This document shows, one piece after another, positions 41,228 to 48,397 of a stretch of 64,000 nucleotides of DNA. The stretch lies in NCBI GenBank assembly GCA_015063535.1, contig SVTY01000002.1, positions 99,909-163,908 of the forward strand, in the 5' to 3' direction. A program made the position numbers and the translations under genes. The stretch's first letter is position 1, and every line of letters begins with the position of its first letter. The notes beneath the pieces were generated by a model, which was not told the origin of the DNA, did no database searches, and saw nothing but the letters and a program-made list of their open reading frames with translations. The DNA comes from Oscillospiraceae bacterium (GTDB taxonomy: Bacteria; Bacillota; Clostridia; Oscillospirales; CAG-272).

Positions 41228-42237
41228 AAAAGCTAAAGATCGGTCAGATCGGCATCGGACACAACCACGGAGAAGCAAAAATGAAAGCTGTTCGAAAATT
41301 TCCCGAGCTGTTCTGTGTGATCGGCTATGCCGAGGAAAACGAGCGTTGGATCGAAAAGAGAGGCGACCTCAAGGGCTACGAGGGACTTCCCCGCCTAAGC
41401 GTGGAGCAGATCATCGAGCAGTCGGATGCCGTGCTGATCGAAAGCGACGTGTGGGATCTGACCAAATACGCAAGGATGTGCGTCGATGCGGGCAAGCATG
41501 TCCATTTGGATAAGCCCGCAAGTGGAACGCTTGAAGAATACAAAGCTGTATTGGATACGGCAAAAGCGAAAAGGCTTGTCGTTCAGCTTGCCTATATGTA
41601 CCGCTACAATCCTGCCGTTTTGCAGTGCTTGGCGCACATCAAAAACGGAGACCTTGGCGAGATCTATTCGATCAACGCCGAAATGAGCACCTTCCACTCC
41701 GCAGAGTACAAAAGGTGGCTGACCAACTTCGGCGGCGGGATCATGTACATTCTCGGAAGCCATCTGGTCGATCTGGTCGTGTATATGCTGGGCGAGCCGC
41801 AAAGGATCACCTCCTTTTTGAAGCATACGGGGCTGGACGGGATCGACCTTGCCGACAACAACTTAGCTGTACTGGAATATGACAAGGCACTTGCCCGTAT
41901 CTTTGTTTCCTCCGTGGAGGTCAACGGCTTCGGACGGCGTCAGCTTGTGGTATCGGGAAGCAAGGGAACGGTCAATATCTGTCCCTTGGAACGACCCATT
42001 AGCATGACCTATTCGGATACAAGCATTGCCGACAAGACCTATGAGGACAGAAAAAAGAGCTATCTGTTTGAGGATCATACGGCAGACGGCCGTTATGACA
42101 CGATGATGCAGGATTTTTATGCATACATTCAAGGAACCAAGAAAAATCCATTTACCTATGAGCACGACTATTTGGTACAAAAGGTATTGAACGAGATCGT
42201 GGGAGGAGTACGATTCCATGGCAAAGCTATTGATTAA
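41224..42237 (+). CDS. Gfo/Idh/MocA family oxidoreductase
   Basis: A 337-residue NAD(P)-dependent dehydrogenase. Start ATG 41224, overlapping the preceding stop; GGAGGAATATCCA lies upstream. The Rossmann motif is QIGIGHNHGEAKMKAV, an unusual variant in which the usual GxGxxG is GIGHNHG. The family KPxSGTLEEY segment is seen as HLDKPASGTLEEY, where the Lys is the conserved catalytic one, and FGGGIMYILGSHLVDLVVYM holds the active-site His. Substrates of the family are sugars, inositols and glycosides. It pairs with the upstream MDR; in other bacteria the two domains can be fused. Confidence 0.92.
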   Translation: MKKLKIGQIGIGHNHGEAKMKAVRKFPELFCVIGYAEENERWIEKRGDLKGYEGLPRLSVEQIIEQSDAVLIESDVWDLTKYARMCVDAGKHVHLDKPASGTLEEYKAVLDTAKAKRLVVQLAYMYRYNPAVLQCLAHIKNGDLGEIYSINAEMSTFHSAEYKRWLTNFGGGIMYILGSHLVDLVVYMLGEPQRITSFLKHTGLDGIDLADNNLAVLEYDKALARIFVSSVEVNGFGRRQLVVSGSKGTVNICPLERPISMTYSDTSIADKTYEDRKKSYLFEDHTADGRYDTMMQDFYAYIQGTKKNPFTYEHDYLVQKVLNEIVGGVRFHGKAID

Positions 42238-43285
42238 AAACGGATGTGTCTGGGACGGAGAACGCTTTGAGAAAGTCGATATTCTGATCAACGGACAGAC
42301 CGTCGAGCGTATCGAGCCGACCATTGCCGAGACGGCGGATACCGTCTATTACGCCGACGGAAAAACCGTGTCTGCGGGATTGGTGGATGCCCATGTTCAT
42401 ATGCGGGGCATTTCCGCCGACCGATACGGTATCGGTGTCGATCTGAGCTGTATTCCCTTTGGCGTCACTGCGGCGGCGGACGCCTCCGGCGTACACGGTG
42501 ATCGGGTGCTGTTGGATTCCTTTACCGTAAAAAATACCGTGTTTGTCTGCGCAGATATTCGGGACAATCGGGCTGATCTTACCAAGGCAGAGGAGATGCT
42601 GATACGGTACGGCGACAAGGCAGTGGGGATCAAGGTGTATTTTGATACCGTTGTGTCTGAGGTGTTCGATAGCGAGCCGCTCCGTCAGATCTGCGCCTTT
42701 GCCCGAGCCAAGGGCTTGCGTGTGATGGTGCATTGCTCCCATTCTCCCACGCCTATGTCCGAGATCCTGGAAGCCCTCAGCCCCGGCGATATCCTCACCC
42801 ATGCCTTTCACGGCGGAGAGAATAACGCCGCCGAGGACGGCTTTGTAAGCATGAAACAAGCCCAAAGCAGGGGCGTGGTGATCGACGTAGGCTTTGCCGG
42901 CAATGTTCATACCGATTTCGGCATCCTGCGGCGGGCAATCGAGGCAGGCGTGATCCCCGATATCATCAGCACTGATGTAACAAAGCTCAGTACCTATACC
43001 CGAGGGGGCAGGTACGGAATGACGATGTGTATGTCGATTGCCGCTGCAATGGGGATGAGCGTGGAAGCACTCTTCCGTGCTGTTACCTCCCATCCCGCAA
43101 CAGCCTTGGGTAAGGCAGAGGAATGGGGATATCTGAAGGTCGGACGGTGTGCTGATCTTGCCGTACTGGCATATACCGATGAGGGCTTTGACCTGACCGA
43201 CAGAGCAGGAAATCGTATCAAAAGCAAAAGAGGCTACCGATGTGTCCTGACCGTAGCGGACGGACGTGTGGTCTATCAAGGTTAA
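42218..43285 (+). CDS. Amidohydrolase family metallohydrolase
   Basis: A 355-residue amidohydrolase-superfamily enzyme. The binuclear metal site looks complete: HxH in VDAHVHMRG, a candidate carboxylated Lys in VGIKVYFDT, His in VMVHCSHSPTP and ILTHAFHGG, and Asp in IISTDVTKLS. This resembles the deacetylase/dihydroorotase-like subgroup (EF_0837 type). It overlaps the Gfo/Idh/MocA gene by 20 bases. Hydrolysis of a lactone, cyclic amide or N-acyl group after ring oxidation is the likely step, though the substrate is unknown. Confidence 0.9.
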   Translation: MAKLLIKNGCVWDGERFEKVDILINGQTVERIEPTIAETADTVYYADGKTVSAGLVDAHVHMRGISADRYGIGVDLSCIPFGVTAAADASGVHGDRVLLDSFTVKNTVFVCADIRDNRADLTKAEEMLIRYGDKAVGIKVYFDTVVSEVFDSEPLRQICAFARAKGLRVMVHCSHSPTPMSEILEALSPGDILTHAFHGGENNAAEDGFVSMKQAQSRGVVIDVGFAGNVHTDFGILRRAIEAGVIPDIISTDVTKLSTYTRGGRYGMTMCMSIAAAMGMSVEALFRAVTSHPATALGKAEEWGYLKVGRCADLAVLAYTDEGFDLTDRAGNRIKSKRGYRCVLTVADGRVVYQG

Positions 43286-43304
43286 CGGAGTAAAGGAGAG
43301 AAAC

Positions 43305-44069
43305 ATGAACAAAGTAGCATTTATCACAGGAGCCGGCGGATATATCGGAAGCGAGACCGCCTGTACCTTGGCAAAAGCAGGTATTGCGGTGGCGGTTTGC
43401 GATATCAACGAAGAAAGTGTTCAACGAACCGTGCAGCGAATCACGGCAGACGGCGGAAAGGCAAAGGGCTATGTGGCGGATGTATCCGAGTCGGCAAGCA
43501 TCCATGCCGCCGTCGATACCGCCGTTCGGGAGCTTGGGCGGTTGGATATCTTCGTTCACGTAGCAGGCGGTAGTGCTCGCATCGCAGGAGCGCAGGCAAA
43601 ATTTGTTCCCCTTGTCGAGCAGGAGGACTATGTGATCGATCGAGTGCTGAAGGTCAACCTGTACGGTGCCATTTACGGAAGCCGTGCGGCAGCACGGGTC
43701 ATGATCCGACAGGGGGAGGGCGGCAAGATCGTCAACTTCTCCTCCGCCGTAGGGCTGAACGGTCTGAAATGCTGTTGTGATTATGCGGCGGCAAAGGGAG
43801 GCGTGATGTCTTTCACCAAAGCCCTTGCCAAGGAGCTGGGACCATATAAGATCAACGTCAACAGTGTGGCGCCGGGCATCGTCATGCGCCCCGAGGAAAC
43901 GGGAGGGGACGACCGAGCCTTCAAGACAAACCTGTTGGGAGAGAAATGTACTGCCAAGGATGTGGCACAGCTTGTGGAATTTTTGTGCAGTGAGCGAGCA
44001 AGATTTATTACGGGGCAGACCTACGTCATAGACGGCGGACGAAGCCTCTCAATGAAAGGAAGTGACTGA
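43305..44069 (+). CDS. SDR family NAD(P)-dependent oxidoreductase
   Basis: A 254-residue short-chain dehydrogenase. TGAGGYIGSETACTLAKAG is the nucleotide-binding loop, DI in VCDINEESV suggests NAD over NADP, NFSSAVGLNG gives the Ser and YAAAKGG the Tyr-x3-Lys catalytic pair; a C-terminal FITGQTYVIDGG segment is typical. There is an insertion around AHVAGGSARIAGAQAKFV. ATG 43305 follows AAAGGAGAGAAAC. It is the second or third dehydrogenase of the operon and probably oxidises or reduces an intermediate of the same pathway. Confidence 0.93.
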   Translation: MNKVAFITGAGGYIGSETACTLAKAGIAVAVCDINEESVQRTVQRITADGGKAKGYVADVSESASIHAAVDTAVRELGRLDIFVHVAGGSARIAGAQAKFVPLVEQEDYVIDRVLKVNLYGAIYGSRAAARVMIRQGEGGKIVNFSSAVGLNGLKCCCDYAAAKGGVMSFTKALAKELGPYKINVNSVAPGIVMRPEETGGDDRAFKTNLLGEKCTAKDVAQLVEFLCSERARFITGQTYVIDGGRSLSMKGSD

Positions 44070-44070
44070 T

Positions 44071-45045
44071 ATGAAAGCCATGCTGGTCGATGAACAAAAG
44101 CGATTGGTCTGGTCGGAGGTTGCCGACCCCACCGTACAAGCCGATGAAGTGCTTGTAAAGATTCACGCCGCCGCCCTCAACCGTGCCGATCTGTTACAGC
44201 GGCAGGGCAAATATCCCTCTCCGGCAGGCTGTCCGCCTTGGATGGGCTTGGAGATCGCAGGAGAGATTGCGGAGGTTGGCTCCGCCGTAACAAATTGGCA
44301 GGTGGGAGACCGTGTCTGCGCCCTGCTGGGCGGCGGCGGATATGCCGAATATGTGGCGGTAAAACAGGATATGCTCATGCCCATCCCGAAGGGGCTCTCC
44401 ATGACCGAGGCGGCGGCGCTTCCCGAAGCCTACGCCACCTCCTATCTGAACCTCTTTTTGGAGGGACATCTGACGGCGGGACAAACCGCCTTTATCCCTG
44501 CGGGAGCCAGCGGACTTGCCTCTGTTGCGATCCCCATGGCAAAGGCGTTCGGCGCACGGGTCATTACGTCGGTTCTCTCCGATGAGATCGCAGAGAAGAT
44601 CAAACCGCTTGGCGCCGATAAGATCATCAATTCCACCACCCAAAGCGTAGAAGAAATTCTCAAAGCAGAAGAAGAGAATGGCTCGCCCGTCAACGTCTCC
44701 ATGGATTGCCTTTCGGGTGAGACACTGGGCAAGAGCCTGCCCTATATGGCAAAAGGCGGCTATTGGATCGTCATTTCCACCCTTGCGGGAACCGAAACCA
44801 CCGTATCGCTTCGTCCGCTTCTGACCAAGGGATTGCATCTTGTGGGTAGTATGCTTCGCAACCGAGCTCCCGAATATAAGGCATATATCCTGTCTGAGCT
44901 TGTGCAGAATGTGTGGCCCAAGATCGAAAGCGGAGCCATCCGTCCGTCGATCTATCGGGTCTTGCCCATACAGCAGGCAGAGGAAGCTCACGCCATCCTT
45001 GAGCGAGGAGAGAACGTAGGAAAGGTCGTCTTGACCGTACAATGA
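44071..45045 (+). CDS. NAD(P)H quinone oxidoreductase-like MDR protein (PIG3/QOR family)
   Basis: A 324-residue zinc-free MDR enzyme of the PIG3/QOR branch. Visible motifs: HAAALNRADLLQRQGKYPSP, the Rossmann segment PAGASGLASVAIPMAKAFGA and GLEIAGEIAEVGS. It starts one base after the SDR stop; AGGAAGTGACTGAT is upstream. Such enzymes reduce quinones or alpha,beta-unsaturated carbonyls, which suits a pathway where a dehydratase creates an enone; that link is inference. It is the last gene before the terminator. Confidence 0.9.
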   Translation: MKAMLVDEQKRLVWSEVADPTVQADEVLVKIHAAALNRADLLQRQGKYPSPAGCPPWMGLEIAGEIAEVGSAVTNWQVGDRVCALLGGGGYAEYVAVKQDMLMPIPKGLSMTEAAALPEAYATSYLNLFLEGHLTAGQTAFIPAGASGLASVAIPMAKAFGARVITSVLSDEIAEKIKPLGADKIINSTTQSVEEILKAEEENGSPVNVSMDCLSGETLGKSLPYMAKGGYWIVISTLAGTETTVSLRPLLTKGLHLVGSMLRNRAPEYKAYILSELVQNVWPKIESGAIRPSIYRVLPIQQAEEAHAILERGENVGKVVLTVQ

Positions 45046-45050
45046 AAAAC

Positions 45051-45089
45051 GCCGACAAAAGTCAAGGACTTTTGTCGGCGCTCTTTTTT
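45051..45089 (+). terminator. Terminator of the six-gene operon
   Basis: GCCGACAAAAGTC pairs with GACTTTTGTCGGC around AAG, followed by a T-run ending at 45089. Confidence 0.9.
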
Positions 45090-45092
45090 GCC

Positions 45093-45548
45093 TCAATTGG
45101 GATATTCAAAGGTGTTTTCGTTCTGCCGCAATACCGCAAGATAAGCGGCGGCTTCCGTTTTTGCGGCATCAAGGCTCAGCTCCCGATAATTGCCGCATTC
45201 CTTTCGGGTCGCCCCGAACATACCGTCCGTATGCCCCACAATGCGCTCCAACGCAAGCATGACCTCATCGAGAACGACCTCCTTGGGCAGGGAACGGACC
45301 AGCAAATAAAAGCCGGTGCGACAGCCCATCGGGCCAAAATAAATGACATGCTCCCCTATGGCGGAATTGCGGATATAGGTGGCAAACATGTGCTCCACCG
45401 AATGCATGGTCACGTGATCCATGTAGTCTCCTCCGTTGGGGATGCGGGTGCGCAGATCGTAGGTCACAATGTCGCCGTCGATCCGAGAAATGTAAATACC
45501 CTTGCCGATCTTGTCGTGATCGACACGGAAGCTGGTAATGGTCTCCAT
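45093..45548 (-). CDS. luxS: S-ribosylhomocysteine lyase (AI-2 synthesis)
   Basis: A 151-residue LuxS, which cleaves S-ribosylhomocysteine to homocysteine and DPD, the precursor of autoinducer 2, in the activated methyl cycle. The metal site is HSVEH near residue 54 with the Cys of GPMGCRTGFYL; the catalytic stretch MDHVTMHSVEHMFATY is intact. I start at ATG 45548 behind AAGGAG; the open frame further upstream contains the promoter. Monocistronic, with a consensus promoter at 45582-45610. Confidence 0.96.
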   Translation of the reverse strand: METITSFRVDHDKIGKGIYISRIDGDIVTYDLRTRIPNGGDYMDHVTMHSVEHMFATYIRNSAIGEHVIYFGPMGCRTGFYLLVRSLPKEVVLDEVMLALERIVGHTDGMFGATRKECGNYRELSLDAAKTEAAAYLAVLRQNENTFEYPN

Positions 45549-45581
45549 AAAAACTCCTTGCTCTCCATACAGTGTATCTAT

Positions 45582-45610
45582 ATTATACGATAAATTGAAA
45601 GGCTTGTCAA
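45582..45610 (-). promoter_or_regulatory. Promoter for luxS
   Basis: Minus strand TTGACA (45605-45610), a 17-bp spacer and TATAAT (45582-45587). Confidence 0.8.
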
Positions 45611-45661
45611 GAGGCAAGCAACGAAAAAGGGAACAGAGAAATGCGCTCTGTTCCCTTACTT

Positions 45662-45913
45662 TTACTGTCCGCCGCCGCTGAATTTCTGCTTGACCGTGTT
45701 GATCTTGCTTCCTTCCACCTGTTCTGCGGGGTACCAGCCCTTTGCCGCCATCTTGCCGTACAGGGTATCCTGCATGCACAGCGATTCGGTCAGTGCTGCC
45801 CGAAAGACACCGTGAACCGTTTCGGTAGAGGATTCTAAGGTTCCGTGCATATACAGGTCACACACCCCCTTTTCCAACAGCAGCATATTTTCCATCAATG
45901 CCCGATCGTCCAT
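45662..45913 (-). CDS. CotF-like spore coat protein
   Basis: An 83-residue protein of the small CotF-type coat family. The motif CDLYMHGTLESSTETVH near residue 17 and the AKGWYPAEQV segment near the C-terminus are typical. Predicted to be all-helical and to sit in the spore coat. ATG 45913 follows AAGGAGAAAGCA. A second small coat-type gene lies 27 bases upstream, and sigK further upstream, so late mother-cell expression is expected. Confidence 0.82.
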   Translation of the reverse strand: MDDRALMENMLLLEKGVCDLYMHGTLESSTETVHGVFRAALTESLCMQDTLYGKMAAKGWYPAEQVEGSKINTVKQKFSGGGQ

Positions 45914-45940
45914 TGCTTTCTCCTTTCCGTTTCTTTTTCA

Positions 45941-46114
45941 TTACAGCAATCCGTACAGATTCTGATAGATCTGCCGATGCTTTTCCGCCATCTGCTCCAC
46001 GCACGCCTTCAGGTCGGCATCCTGTAAGCATTGTGCCGTCTCCTGACATTTGGTCTGAAAAAATTTCTCATGCCCCAAGGCATCCTCCAGATACAGCAAT
46101 TCTTTTGAAGTCAT
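45941..46114 (-). CDS. Small coat-associated protein (57 aa)
   Basis: A 57-residue frame, starting at ATG 46114 with a perfect AGGAGG nine bases upstream. Sequence begins MTSKELLYLEDALGHE and continues with QTKCQETA; it has two helices and one or two Cys. Such tiny helical proteins are regularly found beside CotF-like genes in Clostridia and are labelled spore coat protein. The short distance (27 bases) to the CotF-like gene suggests one transcript. The upstream region, GCATA then ATATACT on the minus strand, could be a SigE/SigK-type promoter, but the match is weak. Confidence 0.75.
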   Translation of the reverse strand: MTSKELLYLEDALGHEKFFQTKCQETAQCLQDADLKACVEQMAEKHRQIYQNLYGLL

Positions 46115-46201
46115 GGTAAGAACCTCCTGTTTGATTTGATATTAGTATATCCACCAAATCGGAGGCTATGCAATTCCTTCGGATTTTTGGAAAGAACTGT
46201 A

Positions 46202-46891
46202 TTATTGGGCATTCTTAAAGGCGCTTTGGAGCTTTTCCAAGGCTCCCTTTTCAATGCGGCTGACATAGGAGCGGGAAATCTTCAAGCGCTCTGCGATCTC
46301 CCGTTGTGTCAAGGATCTTCTGCCGCCCAAGCCGTAGCGCAGAACAATGATTTGCCGCTCTCTGGGGGTCAGCACCGTGTTGACATACCGCAATGCCCGA
46401 TCGGAGGAGATCTTGCGCTCCACCTCGGTACTCAGACTTTCCTCACAGCTGATGACATCAATATAGGTCAGCGGATTGCCGTCCCGATCCACATCAATGG
46501 TCTCGTTGAGCGAAACCTCGGCAGACAGCTTTTTTTGTGACCGAAAATGCATCAGAATTTCGTTTTGAATACATCTGGCGGCATAGGTAGCGAATTTTGC
46601 CCCCTTGGAGATACAAAAGGTGTCCACCGCCTTGATCAGCCCCAAAGTGCCGATGGAGACCAGATCCTCCTGATTTTTTGCCGTGGCATAATATTTTCGG
46701 ACGATGTGGGAGACCAAGCGCAGATTATGTAAGATCAGCTCCCGACGGTGGCTCTTGTCGCCCCGCTCCATTTCCACGAAATAGTCCCGCTCCCGATCTG
46801 GCGGCAAGGGAGGAGGAAAGCTCTGCGGCGAGCTGATACCCAAGATCAGATGAATGAAATGAGAGAGCATAGATAAAAAATCGGTGAACAT
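46202..46891 (-). CDS. sigK: RNA polymerase sporulation sigma factor SigK
   Basis: A 229-residue sigma-70 family factor. The N-terminus MFTDFLSMLSHFIHLILG matches the hydrophobic pro-sequence of pro-SigK that SpoIVFB removes; ATG 46891 follows GAGGTCGTC. Region 2 (HNLRLVSHIVRKYY, EDLVSIGTLGLIKAVDTF) and region 4 (LTPRERQIIVLRYGL, LTQREIAERLKISRSYVSRI) are complete. SigK directs late mother-cell genes such as coat proteins, two of which lie just downstream. The gene is uninterrupted: no skin element. SigE is less likely because its pro-sequence differs. Confidence 0.93.
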   Translation of the reverse strand: MFTDFLSMLSHFIHLILGISSPQSFPPPLPPDRERDYFVEMERGDKSHRRELILHNLRLVSHIVRKYYATAKNQEDLVSIGTLGLIKAVDTFCISKGAKFATYAARCIQNEILMHFRSQKKLSAEVSLNETIDVDRDGNPLTYIDVISCEESLSTEVERKISSDRALRYVNTVLTPRERQIIVLRYGLGGRRSLTQREIAERLKISRSYVSRIEKGALEKLQSAFKNAQ

Positions 46892-47011
46892 GACGACCTC
46901 TTTTGACGGCTCCCGAAGCTGCCATCGGGTGAATTGAAGGCACAGAACCGTCCCCATAGAAGTTTATGTAAAAAAAAACGAATCATTCCGATAAAGGCTG
47001 TCCCTTTTACC

Positions 47012-47040
47012 TTGACAAATCACGGCGGATATGGTAAAAT
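47012..47040 (+). promoter_or_regulatory. Promoter for pfp
   Basis: TTGACA (47012-47017), a 17-bp spacer and TAAAAT (47035-47040). Confidence 0.7.
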
Positions 47041-47087
47041 AATGACGAAGAAATTTTATAATTTGACCAATACAGCGGGGGAAGCGT

Positions 47088-48344
47088 ATGAAGAAGATGT
47101 TACAGGGAAATGCCATTGTCGGACAATCCGGCGGACCTACGGCGGCGATCAATGCCACACTCAGCGGCGTGATCCGAGGCGTGCTTTCGCAGAGCGGGCA
47201 AAACGGTGCGATCCAATGCCTGTACGGCATGCGAAACGGACTGGAAGGACTTTTGGAAAGACGGACGGTCTGCCTTTCCGAGCTGCTTGCCACCGAGGAC
47301 AGCCTTCGCCTGTTGGAGCAGACCCCGGCGGCGGCATTGGGCTCCTGTCGGAAAAAGCTCCCCGCGCCGGATTCCGGAAAGCCCGAGGATCAAGCCATCT
47401 ATACCAAGCTGTTCGATATCCTGCGGGAGATGAACATTCGGTATTTCTTTTATATCGGCGGCAACGACTCGATGGATACCGTGGAAAAAATGAGCCGTTA
47501 TGCCGAACGGGTCGGATATGAGATCCGCATCGTCGGTGTTCCCAAGACCATCGACAACGATCTGCCCGAGACTGATCATACCCCCGGCTACGGTTCGGCG
47601 GCAAAATATGTGGCGACCGTGACCCGAGAGATCATACGGGACTGCGCTGTCTATACCACAAAAGCCGTGACCATCGTGGAGATCATGGGACGGGGCGCAG
47701 GCTGGCTTGCGGCAGCCTCTGCCGCAGGACAGGCAGTGGGAGGCGAAGCCCCCGATCTTGTGTATCTTCCCGAGCGGACCTTTGATATGGAACGCTTTTT
47801 TGCGAGCATCGAGAAAAAATTTGCCGAAAAGCCCAATTTGGTGGTGGCTGTTTCCGAGGGACTTCGTTTCGCTGACGGAAGATATGTCAGCAAGGTCACG
47901 GGAAGCAGTGAGGCAGATGCCTTCGGACACCAATACTTGGCGGGAACCGCCAAGGCACTGGAGGTAGCGGTCAAGTGGCACTTTGGCTGTAAGGTTCGTT
48001 CCATCGAGCTGAATCTGCCCCAACGGTGCGGCGGACATATCCTGTCTCTTGCCGACCGCAAAGAATCGGTGGCGATCGGAAAGGCGGCAGTGGAGGCGGC
48101 ACTGGCGGGCGTCAGCGGAGAAATGATGGTCTTTGAGCGGCTGTCCGATCAGCCCTATTCCTATCGGATCGGACATCGGGATGTTTCTCGGATCGCCAAT
48201 GGAATCCGCTCCGTTCCCGACGAATATATCAACGAAGGCGGCGACGGCATCACCGATGCTTGCTGTGCGTACATTCTGCCGCTGATTGCAGGCGAATGCG
48301 ACATCCTCTGGAAGGACGGCATGCCTGAGCACCTGATTCTTTGA
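47088..48344 (+). CDS. pfp: Diphosphate--fructose-6-phosphate 1-phosphotransferase
   Basis: A 418-residue phosphofructokinase that interconverts fructose-6-P and fructose-1,6-bisP. The phosphoryl-donor loop reads GGNDSMDTV: the Asp after GGN, where ATP-dependent enzymes have Gly, is the hallmark of PPi-dependent members. Catalytic PKTIDNDLPETDHTPGYGSA is intact, as is VEIMGRGAGWLAA. ATG 47088 follows GGGGGAAGCGT. Use of PPi saves ATP and makes the step reversible, usual in anaerobic Clostridia. Single gene with its own promoter and terminator. Confidence 0.94.
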   Translation: MKKMLQGNAIVGQSGGPTAAINATLSGVIRGVLSQSGQNGAIQCLYGMRNGLEGLLERRTVCLSELLATEDSLRLLEQTPAAALGSCRKKLPAPDSGKPEDQAIYTKLFDILREMNIRYFFYIGGNDSMDTVEKMSRYAERVGYEIRIVGVPKTIDNDLPETDHTPGYGSAAKYVATVTREIIRDCAVYTTKAVTIVEIMGRGAGWLAAASAAGQAVGGEAPDLVYLPERTFDMERFFASIEKKFAEKPNLVVAVSEGLRFADGRYVSKVTGSSEADAFGHQYLAGTAKALEVAVKWHFGCKVRSIELNLPQRCGGHILSLADRKESVAIGKAAVEAALAGVSGEMMVFERLSDQPYSYRIGHRDVSRIANGIRSVPDEYINEGGDGITDACCAYILPLIAGECDILWKDGMPEHLIL

Positions 48345-48351
48345 ATGGCAT

Positions 48352-48388
48352 AAAAAAGCGGGAAGGCTGTCAGCCTTCCCGCTTTTTT
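48352..48388. terminator. Bidirectional terminator between pfp and fakA
   Basis: GCGGGAAGGCTG pairs with AGCCTTCCCGC, flanked by six A and six T. Confidence 0.92.
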
Positions 48389-48397
48389 ATACATTTT

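Noticed and set aside
46202..46957. Reading the sporulation sigma factor as SigE
   Set aside because: The N-terminal pro-sequence and neighbouring coat genes fit SigK better; the longer start at 46957 lacks a ribosome binding site.
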